Part shown: in pieces, positions 1 through 8,573 of the stretch | Layout of the letters: each line of letters begins with the position of its first letter | Numbering within the stretch: the first letter of the stretch is position 1 | Origin: Streptomyces sp. DvalAA-43 | Lineage (GTDB): Bacteria; Actinomycetota; Actinomycetes; Streptomycetales; Streptomycetaceae | Length of the DNA stretch: 64,000 nucleotides | Assembly: GCF_900091725.1 (NCBI RefSeq) | Contig: NZ_FMBW01000045.1 | Location: forward strand, 23,706 to 87,705 | Direction of reading: 5' to 3' | Made by a program: the position numbers and the translations under genes | The notes under the pieces: model-generated | Told to the model about the DNA's origin: nothing | Database searches by the model: none | The model's input: only the letters and a program-made list of their open reading frames with translations

Positions 1-1847
1 GCGCAGTCCGCGACCACGTTCAGATCGGTGAAGAAGGTCAGGAAGTCGAGGGCCTTCTCCGGCTCGTCCATGCTTGAGTACATGGACGAGGCGGTGGCGT
101 AGCTGTAGCCGTGCCACAGCTGCCGCATGGAGACCCAGTGGTCCATGGAGCGCCGCATCATGGCGTGGTCCCCGGGCCGGTCCCAGCTCCGTTCGCGCAG
201 CGGGTACAGCCAGAGCAGGTGCGAGTGGTGCCGGTGCGAGTCGGCGAGCGGGACGTCCTTGCCGATCATGACGCCGGCCGCCGGGTCCTCGGCGTACGGG
301 GTGAGCCTGCGGTCGATGTCCTGCCAGCGCTTCAGCCGCGGATCGTCGTTCCGCAGCAGCTTCGCCGACGCGATCAGGGTGCGCACGCCCCAGCGGATCA
401 GCGAGAGGTCGTAGGTGCAGTCCACGGCGTTGGCGTACTCCGGGGAGCGGGTCTCCGGCAGGTGCAGCCGGCCGTCCGGGCCCTCGTACAGGAAGTGCGC
501 GTAGAAGTGGACGGCCTTCGCGAGGATCGGGTGCACCACGTCGCGCAGGACCGACAGGTCCATCGAGTGCCGGTAGGACTGCCAGACGTTGTGCAGCGCC
601 CAGGTGAGGTTGCCGAAGTTGTCGGAGACATGGGACGAGCCCGGGGCGCCGACGTCGTACGTATCGCCCGCGCGCAGCTGCCAGTCGGAGGGGTGGCCCA
701 GCGCGTAGCTCTCGCCGTCGCGGTGGTCGGCCGGGACCGAGGCCGGGAGGTTGTGTTCGAAGCGGCGGAAGGCGCCGGTCACCGAGTCGAGCTCGGGGTG
801 GTTGGAGCCGTGGACGGGGGCCATGCCGATCTGGACGTTGAGATTCCACCAGACCGCGGTCCAGTTGTTGCCGACCTCGGGGAACCACGGGCCCCATTCG
901 GAGATCGTCGGGCCGTCGGCCCTGGTCGACGCGGCGAGCTTGTAGAGCTGGAGGAGATAGAAGCTCTGCAGCCGCTTGTCCGGTACGGAGAGGAAACTGC
1001 GCCGGTAGTACGCGTGCCACCAGCGGCGGTGCCGGTCCACCAGCCGGTCCGGGGCGGTGGCGAGGGTGCGGTCCACGGCCCGCAGCGCGTCGGCGGTCGC
1101 CTCGGAGACCCGGCCGGGGAAGCGGTACACGAGGTGCGCGGCGAGCAGCCGCCCGGTGCCCTCGCGCCGTTCGCGCCAGGCGGTGGTCCAGCCGCCGCCC
1201 GCCAGGAGCGGCTGCTCGACGAAGCCGTCCCCGGTCCGTGGGTCCGGGTTGGGCGTGTAGTCCTCGGGCTTGCCGCTGGTGCGGGTGGTGGCGGCCCGGA
1301 GCCACTGGAAGGACCAGGCCGAGGGTTCCTCGCCGGGGGTGGGGCGGGTGGAGACCAGCAGGGCGCCGGTGTCGTTCTGGACCAGGGCGGAGAAGGCCAG
1401 CGAGCCGCGGGTGGTGGTGACGGTGCCGCGCAGCTCGGCGTCGTACGGATCCAGGGTCCAGTCGACGGCGGTGATCTCCCCGGCGAGGGTCAGGGTGAAG
1501 TGGCCGATGGGGAGGCGGGAGAAGCCGATGCCGCCGCGCCACTGGCCGCGCTGGTCCTGCACCTCGCTGTGACTGAGCATCAGCTTCAGGGTGTTGGCGG
1601 TTCTTCCGGCGTACAGCTGGGCCCCGAGGCGGCCGTTGGCGAGGAACGGGGCCTGCTGCCAGCCGGTGGGGAGCGTGCGCCAGGTCATGGCGGCGTCGCG
1701 GACGGTCTTCTCGTGGACGTCGATGGCGGGGTGCTCCGTCGGTTCGGGGCCGGCCGCCGCCCATGAGGTACGGGATCCGGCCAGCCAGAGCGCGGAGGTT
1801 CCGGCAGCGGCGGTGGAGACGAAATGCCTTCGGGAGAACGCGGGCAC
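1..1847 (-). CDS. Tat-exported GH95-like glycoside hydrolase, 3' end outside the window
   Basis: About 615 residues are present and the C-terminus lies beyond base 1. The GTG start at 1847 has an AGGAG seven bases upstream. The N-terminus carries a twin-arginine signal (SRRHF followed by an Ala-rich hydrophobic stretch to about residue 30), so export by Tat is predicted. The middle has a W-N-L-N-V-Q motif near residue 333, followed by an (alpha/alpha)6-barrel-like region rich in Trp, His and Tyr, as in family 95 hydrolases and their relatives. An alpha-L-fucosidase or related exo-glycosidase acting outside the cell is the likeliest role; the substrate cannot be read from the sequence. It is transcribed divergently from the antiporter gene. 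The family assignment is from motif memory. Confidence 0.62.
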   Translation of the reverse strand, partial: MPAFSRRHFVSTAAAGTSALWLAGSRTSWAAAGPEPTEHPAIDVHEKTVRDAAMTWRTLPTGWQQAPFLANGRLGAQLYAGRTANTLKLMLSHSEVQDQRGQWRGGIGFSRLPIGHFTLTLAGEITAVDWTLDPYDAELRGTVTTTRGSLAFSALVQNDTGALLVSTRPTPGEEPSAWSFQWLRAATTRTSGKPEDYTPNPDPRTGDGFVEQPLLAGGGWTTAWRERREGTGRLLAAHLVYRFPGRVSEATADALRAVDRTLATAPDRLVDRHRRWWHAYYRRSFLSVPDKRLQSFYLLQLYKLAASTRADGPTISEWGPWFPEVGNNWTAVWWNLNVQIGMAPVHGSNHPELDSVTGAFRRFEHNLPASVPADHRDGESYALGHPSDWQLRAGDTYDVGAPGSSHVSDNFGNLTWALHNVWQSYRHSMDLSVLRDVVHPILAKAVHFYAHFLYEGPDGRLHLPETRSPEYANAVDCTYDLSLIRWGVRTLIASAKLLRNDDPRLKRWQDIDRRLTPYAEDPAAGVMIGKDVPLADSHRHHSHLLWLYPLRERSWDRPGDHAMMRRSMDHWVSMRQLWHGYSYATASSMYSSMDEPEKALDFLTFFTDLNVVADC

Positions 1848-1865
1848 GTGGCTTCTCCTGCCAGT

Positions 1866-1901
1866 CATATACGTGGTGACGGTCATGTACGTGGTGACGG
1901 T
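1866..1901. repeat. two tandem 18-bp units upstream of the glycoside hydrolase
   Basis: Two adjacent 18-base units differ at a single base; the shared core is TACGTGGTGACGGT (1870-1883 and 1888-1901). They begin 19 bases upstream of the hydrolase start, on the side from which it would be transcribed. A repressor or activator site for this carbohydrate gene is the simplest reading, but the function is inferred. Confidence 0.6.
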
Positions 1902-2105
1902 TCCTGTCCTTGAATCACGCACGCCGCATACTGCCGGTCGTGCGAGGGCAGCGGAAGGGGGTCGACCGTATAGACATCGGAGGAATGCCGGTCCAGGGGG
2001 CGGGAATGAGGGGGTGTTGTCTGGATTGCGGGCCTCGCATGGCAGGCTTTTGGCTGAGATCCGCCGATCACGGAGATCGGCGCCCCGCGCTCCGGAAGGC
2101 ACCCT

Positions 2106-3692
2106 GTGGACCAAATGGCACTGCTCCTCCTGCTGTTGCTCGGGGCTGTGGTCACGGTCCCGCTGGGGGAGCGTCTCGGGCTTCCCGCGCCGGTGCTGAT
2201 GACGCTCGCCGGGGTCGGGATGGCGTTCCTCAGCTTCGTGCCGAATGTGGACATCCCGCCCGAGATCATCCTTCCGGCACTGCTGCCGCCCCTCCTCTAC
2301 GCCTCCGTGCAGCGAACCTCCTGGCGACAATTCGCCGCCAATAAACGACCGATCTTTCTCCTGGCCGTGGCGCTGGTGTTCATCACGACGGCCGCCGTCG
2401 CCGCGGTCGCCAACGCGATCGTCCCCGGGCTGCCCATCGCCGCGGCCGTGGCGCTCGGCGCGCTCGTCGCGCCGCCCGACCCGGTCGCGGCGACGGCCGT
2501 CGCCGGTTCGGTGGGGCTGCCGCGCAGGCTCGTCTCCATCCTGGAGGGCGAGGGGCTGTTCAACGATGTGACCGCGATCGTGCTCTACCACGTGGCGATC
2601 GCCGCCGCCGTGAGCGGGAGCTTCTCGCTGCCGGAGGCCTTCGGGCTGCTGATCCTCTCCGCGGTGGTGGCCGTGGTGGTGGGTCTGGTGCTCGGCTGGC
2701 TCACCATCAAGCTCATGGGCCTGCTCGGCGACGCCACGCTCCAGGTCGGCCTCACCCTGCTGGTGCCGTTCGTGAGCTATGTGCTCGCGGAGGAGCTGAT
2801 GGGGTCGGGCGTCCTCGCCGTCCTCACCACCGCCCTCTTCCTCGCCGAGCACACCGCCGACGCCGACGACGTCCTCGGGCGGCTCACCGGCCGTACCTTC
2901 TGGGAGATCGTCGACACCCTCGTCACCGGGGTCGCCTTCGGGCTGATCGGCCTCGAACTGCACAACGTCTTCGGGACCGCGGACGGGCGCGAACTCCAGA
3001 TGCTGGGCTGGGGGCTCGCCGTGGTCGTGGTCGTGGTCGGGGCGCGGCTGCTCTATCTGCTGCCCGCCACCTGGCTCGCCAAGCGGCTGCACACCCGGCG
3101 CGACGTCAGCGAGGAGATCCCCACCAGCTGGCGGGAGACCGTCGTCATGTGGTGGGCCGGGATGCGCGGCGTGGCCTCGGTCGCGCTGGCGCTCGCGATC
3201 CCGCTGAAGACGGACGACGGGAAGCCGTTCCCGGGCCGCGACGAGATCGTCTTCATCGCCTTCGCCGTGATCATGGCCACGCTCGTCATCCAGGGGCTCA
3301 CCCTGCCGTGGCTGGTCCGCAAGCTCCGGGTCAAGGCGGACACGGACGCCGAGGAGGCCCTGGAGAAGGACCTCGCGATCCGGGCCGCGAAGGCCGCGAA
3401 GCAGCGCCTCAAGGAGATCCAGGAGGTCGAGGAGTTCCCGGACGAGGTCACCGAGCGGCTCCAGCGGCTGGCCTACGACGTGGGGGCGCGGATCAGCCCC
3501 GACATGGTCGACGACGAGCGCCGCGAGGCGTACGCGAAACGGGCCGAGCGCTTCAAGGCGGTCAGCCGCGTCCAGCGCGAGATGATGTCGGCCGCCCGCC
3601 ACGCGGTGCTGTCGGCACGCAACGAGGCGGGGGCGGACCCGGAGATCGTCGACCGGGTCCTGCGCCAGCTGGACGTCCGCAGCCTGCGGTGA
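2106..3692 (+). CDS. CPA1-family Na+/H+ antiporter
   Basis: A 528-residue cation:proton antiporter of the inner membrane. About twelve hydrophobic segments fill residues 4-410. CPA1 hallmarks are visible: PPDPVA at 123-128, the EGEGLFND segment with the Asn-Asp pair at 153-154 in the predicted ion-binding helix, and a later MRGVASVALAL helix. A charged, helical cytoplasmic tail of about 120 residues follows, rich in Lys, Glu and Arg, and is probably regulatory. The GTG at 2106 is chosen because GGAAGG ends six bases before it; an ATG nine bases downstream is possible. It is expected to exchange Na+ or K+ for H+ in pH and salt homeostasis. No operon partner is seen on this strand. Confidence 0.9.
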   Translation: MDQMALLLLLLLGAVVTVPLGERLGLPAPVLMTLAGVGMAFLSFVPNVDIPPEIILPALLPPLLYASVQRTSWRQFAANKRPIFLLAVALVFITTAAVAAVANAIVPGLPIAAAVALGALVAPPDPVAATAVAGSVGLPRRLVSILEGEGLFNDVTAIVLYHVAIAAAVSGSFSLPEAFGLLILSAVVAVVVGLVLGWLTIKLMGLLGDATLQVGLTLLVPFVSYVLAEELMGSGVLAVLTTALFLAEHTADADDVLGRLTGRTFWEIVDTLVTGVAFGLIGLELHNVFGTADGRELQMLGWGLAVVVVVVGARLLYLLPATWLAKRLHTRRDVSEEIPTSWRETVVMWWAGMRGVASVALALAIPLKTDDGKPFPGRDEIVFIAFAVIMATLVIQGLTLPWLVRKLRVKADTDAEEALEKDLAIRAAKAAKQRLKEIQEVEEFPDEVTERLQRLAYDVGARISPDMVDDERREAYAKRAERFKAVSRVQREMMSAARHAVLSARNEAGADPEIVDRVLRQLDVRSLR

Positions 3693-3718
3693 GGTGCGTG
3701 GGCGGCTGCCCGCGGTGA

Positions 3719-3744
3719 GGCGGGCGGCCCCGTCTCCGCCCGCC
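3719..3744. terminator. hairpin between convergent antiporter and MscS genes
   Basis: A perfect 9-bp GC stem (3719-3727 with 3736-3744) and an 8-base loop lie between the two stop codons. There is no U-tract, as is common in Streptomyces, so it may serve both strands. Confidence 0.6.
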
Positions 3745-3750
3745 GCCCCG

Positions 3751-4887
3751 TCAGCCGCGCCCCGTGCGGGGCGACCTGTCCCGGTCCGCGGGCCGCTCGT
3801 GCGCCGGGCCGGGCGGGTGCGGCCCGGCGTCGGGCGCGAGCGCCGCGGGGGCCGTCGCGATCCTCGGCAGCGCGTACGGATGGTGGTCGCGCAGCCAGCC
3901 GATGAGCTGCTCCCTTACCGCGCAGCGCACCGTCCAGATGTCGGACGAGTCCTTCGCCGTGACCACCGCGCGGACCAGGATCGTCGACGGCGTGGTGTCC
4001 GTGACGGCGAGGGACCAGTCGCGGCCGTCCCAGGCGGCGCACTCGCCCAGGATGTCCCGCAGCTGCTCGCGCATCGCGGCGACCGGCGCCGCGTGGTCGA
4101 GGTGGAAGAAGACCGAGCCGGTCATCTGCGCACCGCCGCGCGACCAGTTCTCGAACGGCTTGCTGGTGAAGTACGAGACCGGCATCGTGATCCGCCGCTC
4201 GTCCCAGGTCCGCACCGCGAGGAAGGTCAGCGTGATCTCCTCGATCGTGCCCCACTCGCCGTCCACCACCACCGTGTCGCCGATGCGCACCATGTCGCCG
4301 AACGCGATCTGCAGCCCGGCGAAGAGATTGCCCAGCGTCGACTGGGCGGCCACGCCCGCGACGATGCCGAGCACACCGGCCGAGGCCAGCATCGAGGTCC
4401 CGAAGGTCCGCATCGCCGGGAACGTCAGCAGCATCGCGCCCACGGCGACCGTCGCCACGATCGCGGTGACCACCCGCTGGATCAGCGTCACCTGGGTGCG
4501 GACCCGCCGCACCCGTGCCGGATCGGGGGTGTTCGCCGCGTACCGCGCGTAGAGGGAATCGACGACGGCCGTCGCGATCCGCACCACCAGCCAGGCCGAG
4601 CCCCCGATCAGCACCAGGGTCAGGACCTGGCCGATCCCCGCCCGGTGGTCGTTGATCACTTCGAGCCGGGTGTGGGTGTACGAGCCCCGCAGCAGAGCCG
4701 CGCACAGCGTCAGCTGGAGCGGTATCCGGCAGCGTCGCAGCAGCCCCCACAGCGGAGTGTCGGGGTGCCGGCCGTCGGCCCGTCTGAGCAGCAGATCGAC
4801 CAGCCAGCCGACCACCAGTGTGATCACGACCGAGCCGCCGACGACGATCAGCGGGCGCAGTATGTTCTCCATCCCGTCGTTCTCCAT
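3751..4887 (-). CDS. MscS-family mechanosensitive ion channel
   Basis: A 378-residue membrane protein. Hydrophobic helices lie near residues 7-28, 55-70, 85-105 and 145-165. Next comes the pore-lining glycine/alanine-rich segment ending in QSTLGNLFAGLQI, and then the MscS beta domain with DTVVVDGEWGTIEEI. The C-terminal 40 residues are Pro- and Ala-rich and probably disordered. It should release solutes on hypo-osmotic shock, although many actinobacterial homologues are untested. Two in-frame ATGs are possible at 4887 and 4872; the first has AGGAG one base upstream, the second GGAG nine bases upstream. The start lies only 31 bases from the start of the divergent hydrolase gene, so the promoters must overlap. 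Confidence 0.85.
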   Translation of the reverse strand: MENDGMENILRPLIVVGGSVVITLVVGWLVDLLLRRADGRHPDTPLWGLLRRCRIPLQLTLCAALLRGSYTHTRLEVINDHRAGIGQVLTLVLIGGSAWLVVRIATAVVDSLYARYAANTPDPARVRRVRTQVTLIQRVVTAIVATVAVGAMLLTFPAMRTFGTSMLASAGVLGIVAGVAAQSTLGNLFAGLQIAFGDMVRIGDTVVVDGEWGTIEEITLTFLAVRTWDERRITMPVSYFTSKPFENWSRGGAQMTGSVFFHLDHAAPVAAMREQLRDILGECAAWDGRDWSLAVTDTTPSTILVRAVVTAKDSSDIWTVRCAVREQLIGWLRDHHPYALPRIATAPAALAPDAGPHPPGPAHERPADRDRSPRTGRG

Positions 4888-4918
4888 GCTCCTGACCGTA
4901 GCTGGCACCATGGGTCCC

Positions 4919-5488
4919 ATGAACATCATGCTTTTCCACTCGACGTACGGTCTGCGCCCCGCGGTGCACGCGGCGGCCGACCGGCTTCGTGCCGCCGGGC
5001 ACGAAGTGCAGGTGCCCGATCTCTTCGAGGGGCACACGTTCGACACCGTCGAGGAAGGGCTGGCCTTCAAGGAAGAGGTGGGCAAGGACGAACTGCTCAG
5101 GAGGGCCGTGCTGGCCGCCGCCCCCTACTCCGACCGGGGCCTGGTGTACGCGGGCTTCTCGTTCGGCGCCTCCACCGCGCAGACCCTGGCGCTGGGCGAC
5201 GAGAAGGCCCGCGGTCTGCTGATGTTCCACGGCACCTCGGACATCGCCGAGAACGCCTCCGTGGACGAGCTGCCCGTACAGCTGCACGTCGCCGACCCGG
5301 ACCCGTTCGAGACGCACGACTGGCTGAACTCCTGGTATCTCCAGATGCAGCGGACCGGCGCCGATGTCGAGGTCTACCGCTACCCGGGCGCGGGCCATCT
5401 CTTCACCGACGCCGAACTGCCCGACTTCGACCAGGCGTCGGCCGAGCTGGCCTGGAAGGTCGCGCTCGGTTTCCTCGCCACGCTGTGA
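4919..5488 (+). CDS. dienelactone hydrolase-family protein
   Basis: A 189-residue alpha/beta hydrolase-fold protein with no signal peptide, so cytoplasmic. The usual DLH layout is visible: an N-terminal MLFHSTYGL strand, a GFSFGAS nucleophile-elbow-like segment near residue 79, and a late AGHLF segment supplying the histidine. The elbow carries Ser in place of the Cys of classical dienelactone hydrolase, so a serine esterase activity is possible. ATG codons at 4910 and 4919 are in frame and neither has a clear ribosome-binding site, so leaderless translation is plausible. It is divergent from the MscS gene and convergent with the zinc protease. The substrate is unknown. Confidence 0.78.
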   Translation: MNIMLFHSTYGLRPAVHAAADRLRAAGHEVQVPDLFEGHTFDTVEEGLAFKEEVGKDELLRRAVLAAAPYSDRGLVYAGFSFGASTAQTLALGDEKARGLLMFHGTSDIAENASVDELPVQLHVADPDPFETHDWLNSWYLQMQRTGADVEVYRYPGAGHLFTDAELPDFDQASAELAWKVALGFLATL

Positions 5489-5495
5489 CGTGGTC

Positions 5496-5522
5496 AGGGG
5501 CCCCGCACCGGGCAGGGCCCCT
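5496..5522. terminator. bidirectional hairpin between convergent genes
   Basis: A perfect 8-bp stem, AGGGGCCC (5496-5503) with GGGCCCCT (5515-5522), lies between the hydrolase stop and the protease stop. Confidence 0.55.
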
Positions 5523-5530
5523 CGGGCGGA

Positions 5531-6529
5531 TCAGCCCCGGTACGCGGTCCAGCTGTCGCTCATCCGCTGCACCTGGCCCGCGGTGAACTGGGTCATGCAC
5601 GAGTCGTAGGTGTAGTCCATGAAGTTGTGGATCGGGTCGACCCCGGTCTTGTTGGTGCAGGTGTCGCGCCCGGTCGGGCACTCGTACGCGGCGCTCTTCT
5701 CGGCCGGGGTGTCGGCGACGTAGTCACCGTTTCCATTGCAGCCGCCCTGGAAGGTGTGGTACAGCCCCATCCAGTGGCCGACCTCGTGGGTGGCGGTGTC
5801 GCCCTCGTTGTAGTTGGTGGCGGAGCCGCCGGGCAGCGAGGCGTCGAGGATGACGACGCCGTCGTCCGAGGGGTTGGACTTGTACGAGCTGGGGAACGTG
5901 GCCCAGCCCAGCAGCCCGCCGCCGAGGTTGGCGGTGTAGATGTTGAGGGCGTTGGCACCGCCCTTGCGCAGCGAGGACTTCATGGCCGTCTCGGCGGCGG
6001 AGCCCGGGGAGACGCCGTTGTACCAGGAGCTGTTGTCCGTGTAGTCCGTGCCGGCCAGCGTGTACTGGAAGCCGGAGTTCGTGTTGCCCGATCCCTGTCC
6101 GCTGTAGGCGGCGTTCAGGACGTTCATCTGGCTGGTGATCGCGGAGGCGCTGAGCTTGCCGGTCGTCCCGGAGTGCACGACGTGGAAGTAGACCGGGATC
6201 GTCGCGCCCGCGGCGAGCGAGGGGCCGCTGAGCCGGCGGTCCGCGAGTCTCTGCTTCAACTGCGCGTCCATGGATTTGGCCTGGGCCGCGGTCAGCTCAT
6301 TGGGGTCGTCGGTGTGGGCGGCGCCCGAGGGGCGGGCCTCCCGTGCCGTGGCGTTGGTGCCCGCGTCGTCCCCGCACTTCTGGGCGGACGAGGCGGAGAC
6401 CTTGGAGGCGGCGGAAGCGGCGGAGCCGGAGGGAGCGGAGAGCGGTGCCAGGGCCAGAGTTCCGGCCAGAACGGCGGTGCCGATCGCACGGTTACGCATA
6501 CGTGGCGATATACGGGCAAGAGTGCGCAC
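5531..6529 (-). CDS. secreted M43-family zinc metalloprotease
   Basis: A 332-residue exported protease. An N-terminal signal with basic residues then Ala/Leu-rich core runs to about residue 40. A propeptide-like region follows, and the catalytic motif HEVGHWMGLYH is in the last third, matching the HExxHxxGxxH zinc site of metzincins. A later FMDYT sequence supplies the Met-turn typical of family M43 (pappalysin/cytophagalysin type). Cysteines around the active site (GGCNG, ECPTG, DTCTN, DSCMT) probably form disulfides. The GTG at 6529 is supported by GAGGAG five bases upstream; an internal ATG at codon 11 is the alternative. It should digest extracellular protein. It lies downstream of phoD but is separated from it by a strong hairpin. 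Confidence 0.85.
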   Translation of the reverse strand: MRTLARISPRMRNRAIGTAVLAGTLALAPLSAPSGSAASAASKVSASSAQKCGDDAGTNATAREARPSGAAHTDDPNELTAAQAKSMDAQLKQRLADRRLSGPSLAAGATIPVYFHVVHSGTTGKLSASAITSQMNVLNAAYSGQGSGNTNSGFQYTLAGTDYTDNSSWYNGVSPGSAAETAMKSSLRKGGANALNIYTANLGGGLLGWATFPSSYKSNPSDDGVVILDASLPGGSATNYNEGDTATHEVGHWMGLYHTFQGGCNGNGDYVADTPAEKSAAYECPTGRDTCTNKTGVDPIHNFMDYTYDSCMTQFTAGQVQRMSDSWTAYRG

Positions 6530-6715
6530 GTGGACTCCTCGCGGATGTGTGGGGGAGGTATTTCCTCACCCGCCGCCGGGAGATTACGTGGGCATGTCAT
6601 TCCTGGAGGAGGAATGATCAGGCCCAATCAGATATTCGCCAAAGGGTGGAAACCGGGAGGAATCTTTCTTCGCATTCCAGAGTTTGAGACAGTGACGTAA
6701 ACGTAAGCGTTACCC

Positions 6716-6763
6716 CGGCGGGTGGTGTGTCCCCATTCGAGCCATGGGACACACCACCCGCCG
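6716..6763 (-). terminator. 18-bp terminator hairpin after phoD
   Basis: A perfect 18-bp stem (6716-6733 with 6746-6763) with a 12-base loop begins about 50 bases past the phoD stop. It separates phoD from the downstream protease gene. Confidence 0.8.
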
Positions 6764-6814
6764 TAGCGATGTCATGCACCGTCAACATATGCGGGGGTGG
6801 CCGAAAAAGATCCC

Positions 6815-8476
6815 TCAGCGCACCGGGCTGTCCACCCGCTCGACCTTCTGCGTTCCGCTGAGCGTCCGGTACGAACGCGTCCAGGCGGAGGTCGCGTCCC
6901 GCTTCGTCCGGTCGGAGACCGCGTAGTAGTCCATCTGGGAGCGCTCGGCGGTCACGTCGAGGACGCCGTAGCCGTGCGAGTCCATGTCCACCCACTTCAC
7001 GTGGCGGTTGGCGGCCTTGACCGCAGCGGCCGCGACCACCGAGACCGTCTGCGGCGCCACGTGCAGGATGTCGTCGATGTTGTCCGAGGTCACCGACGTC
7101 ACCACGAACTCGGTGGCGGCCGAGGCGGAGAGCGGATACGTCGCCGCCTTCACCGGCACGTCATTGGCCCACGCCATGTGGATGTCACCGGTCAGGAAGA
7201 CCGTGTTGGTGATCGACCGGTCCCGCAGGTGCGAGATCAGCTCCTTGCGGTCGTCGGTGTAGCCGTCCCACTGGTCGACGTTGACCGCGAGGCCCTCCTT
7301 GGGCAGCCCCAGCAACTCGGCCAGCGGTGCCAGCAGATGGGCCGGGACGGCGCCGAACGCGACCGGCGAGATCATCACCGAGGTGCCGACCAGCTGCCAG
7401 GTGGCGTCCGAGCCGGCCAGCCCCGACTTCAGCCAGTCCAGCTGCGCCCGGCCGGTGATGGTGCGCTCCGGGTCGTCGACCGCGCCGCTGCCGACCGACG
7501 CCTGCTGGGAGCGGAAGGTACGCAGGTCCAGAAGATGGAGATCGGCCAGGTTGCCGAAGCGCAGCCGCCGGTAGACGGTCCCCTCGGTGGAGGCACGGAC
7601 CGGCATCCACTCGAAGTACGCCTGCTTGGCGCCCGCCGCCCGGTCCGCCCAGGAGCCCTCCACGCCCGGGGTGTGGTTCTCGGCCCCGCCCGACCAGGCG
7701 TCGTTGGCGAACTCGTGGTCGTCCCAGATCGCGATCACCGGGTGGGTGGCGTGCAGGGTCTGGAGGTCGGTGTCCGTCTTGTACGTGGCGTGCCGGGTGC
7801 GGTAGTCGGCGAGGGTGAGGATCTCGTGCCTCGGCTCGTGCGGCCGTACGGTGTAATTCGCGTCCGGGTAACCGCCCGAGGCGTACTCGTAGATGTAGTC
7901 GCCGAGGTGCAGGACCGCGTCGAGGTCGGCGCGGTCGGCGAGGTGGCGGTACGGGGAGAAGTACCCGGCCTCCCAGTTGGCGCACGACACCACCCCGAAC
8001 CGCACACCGGGCGTGGCGGCCCCGGCCGCCGGAGCCGTCCTGGTGCGGCCGGCCGGCGAGACGGTCCGGGCACCGTCCCCCGCCGAGAAGCGGAACCAGT
8101 ACGTGGTGGCGGGGGACAGGCCCCGCACATCGGCCTTGACCGTGTGGTCGGAGGCGGCCCTCGCGACGGTCGTGCCCTGGGCGACGACCCGGGCGAAGGC
8201 CTTGTCCTCGGCGACCTCCCAGCGCACCGCCGTGTCGGCGCCGCGGCCCGAACCCGGCACCGCGTCGGGGGACGGGGTCACGCGGGTCCAGAGGAGGACG
8301 CCGTCGGGGAGCGGGTCGCCGGAGGCCACGCCGTGCAGGAAGGCGGGCCCGTCCGCGGCGCGCGCGGAGGCGGCGGAGCCCAGCACGGGGGCCGCGACGG
8401 CGGTGGCGGCGGCGGCCTTGACGACCGTGCGGCGGCTGGGGGCGGAGAGCGGCGAGAAAAGGTGTCGACTGGTCAC
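6815..8476 (-). CDS. phoD: alkaline phosphatase D (PhoD-like phosphoesterase)
   Basis: A 553-residue phosphodiesterase/phosphomonoesterase. The N-terminus has a twin-arginine signal (SRRTVVKAAA, residues 15-24) and an Ala-rich core ending near ARA at residue 40. An N-terminal beta domain (HGVASGDPLPDGVLLWTRV) precedes the metallophosphatase-like domain with HLGDYIYEY, WDDHEFAND and LTGDIHMAW, which supply metal ligands. Family members use iron and calcium and scavenge phosphate outside the cell. The GTG start lacks a ribosome-binding site; TAGGGT eight bases upstream suggests leaderless expression. A PhoP box was looked for upstream and not convincingly found. Confidence 0.9.
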   Translation of the reverse strand: MTSRHLFSPLSAPSRRTVVKAAAATAVAAPVLGSAASARAADGPAFLHGVASGDPLPDGVLLWTRVTPSPDAVPGSGRGADTAVRWEVAEDKAFARVVAQGTTVARAASDHTVKADVRGLSPATTYWFRFSAGDGARTVSPAGRTRTAPAAGAATPGVRFGVVSCANWEAGYFSPYRHLADRADLDAVLHLGDYIYEYASGGYPDANYTVRPHEPRHEILTLADYRTRHATYKTDTDLQTLHATHPVIAIWDDHEFANDAWSGGAENHTPGVEGSWADRAAGAKQAYFEWMPVRASTEGTVYRRLRFGNLADLHLLDLRTFRSQQASVGSGAVDDPERTITGRAQLDWLKSGLAGSDATWQLVGTSVMISPVAFGAVPAHLLAPLAELLGLPKEGLAVNVDQWDGYTDDRKELISHLRDRSITNTVFLTGDIHMAWANDVPVKAATYPLSASAATEFVVTSVTSDNIDDILHVAPQTVSVVAAAAVKAANRHVKWVDMDSHGYGVLDVTAERSQMDYYAVSDRTKRDATSAWTRSYRTLSGTQKVERVDSPVR

Positions 8477-8484
8477 GGAGCAGC

Positions 8485-8490
8485 ACCCTA
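8485..8490 (-). promoter_or_regulatory. candidate -10 element for phoD
   Basis: On the minus strand this reads TAGGGT, fitting the TANNNT pattern, and it ends eight bases before the GTG. No Shine-Dalgarno sequence is present, consistent with transcription starting at or near the start codon. Confidence 0.4.
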
Positions 8491-8506
8491 CTGACCGGTA
8501 AGACGA

Positions 8507-8541
8507 ACGGGCAGGCGAACGAAGGAAGTTCGCCTGCCCGT
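8507..8541 (-). terminator. 14-bp hairpin between dsbA-like gene and phoD
   Basis: A perfect 14-bp stem (8507-8520 with 8528-8541) with a 7-base loop lies 33 bases past the stop of the DsbA-like gene and 30 bases before phoD. It probably ends the upstream transcript. Confidence 0.75.
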
Positions 8542-8573
8542 CGGGAAGCCGCTGCCGGGATGTCGCCGGCCGG

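Noticed and set aside
8477..8560. A PhoP (PHO box) site upstream of phoD
   Set aside because: Two GTTCG-containing units are present but spaced 12 rather than 11 bases, and they fall inside the hairpin of the upstream gene.
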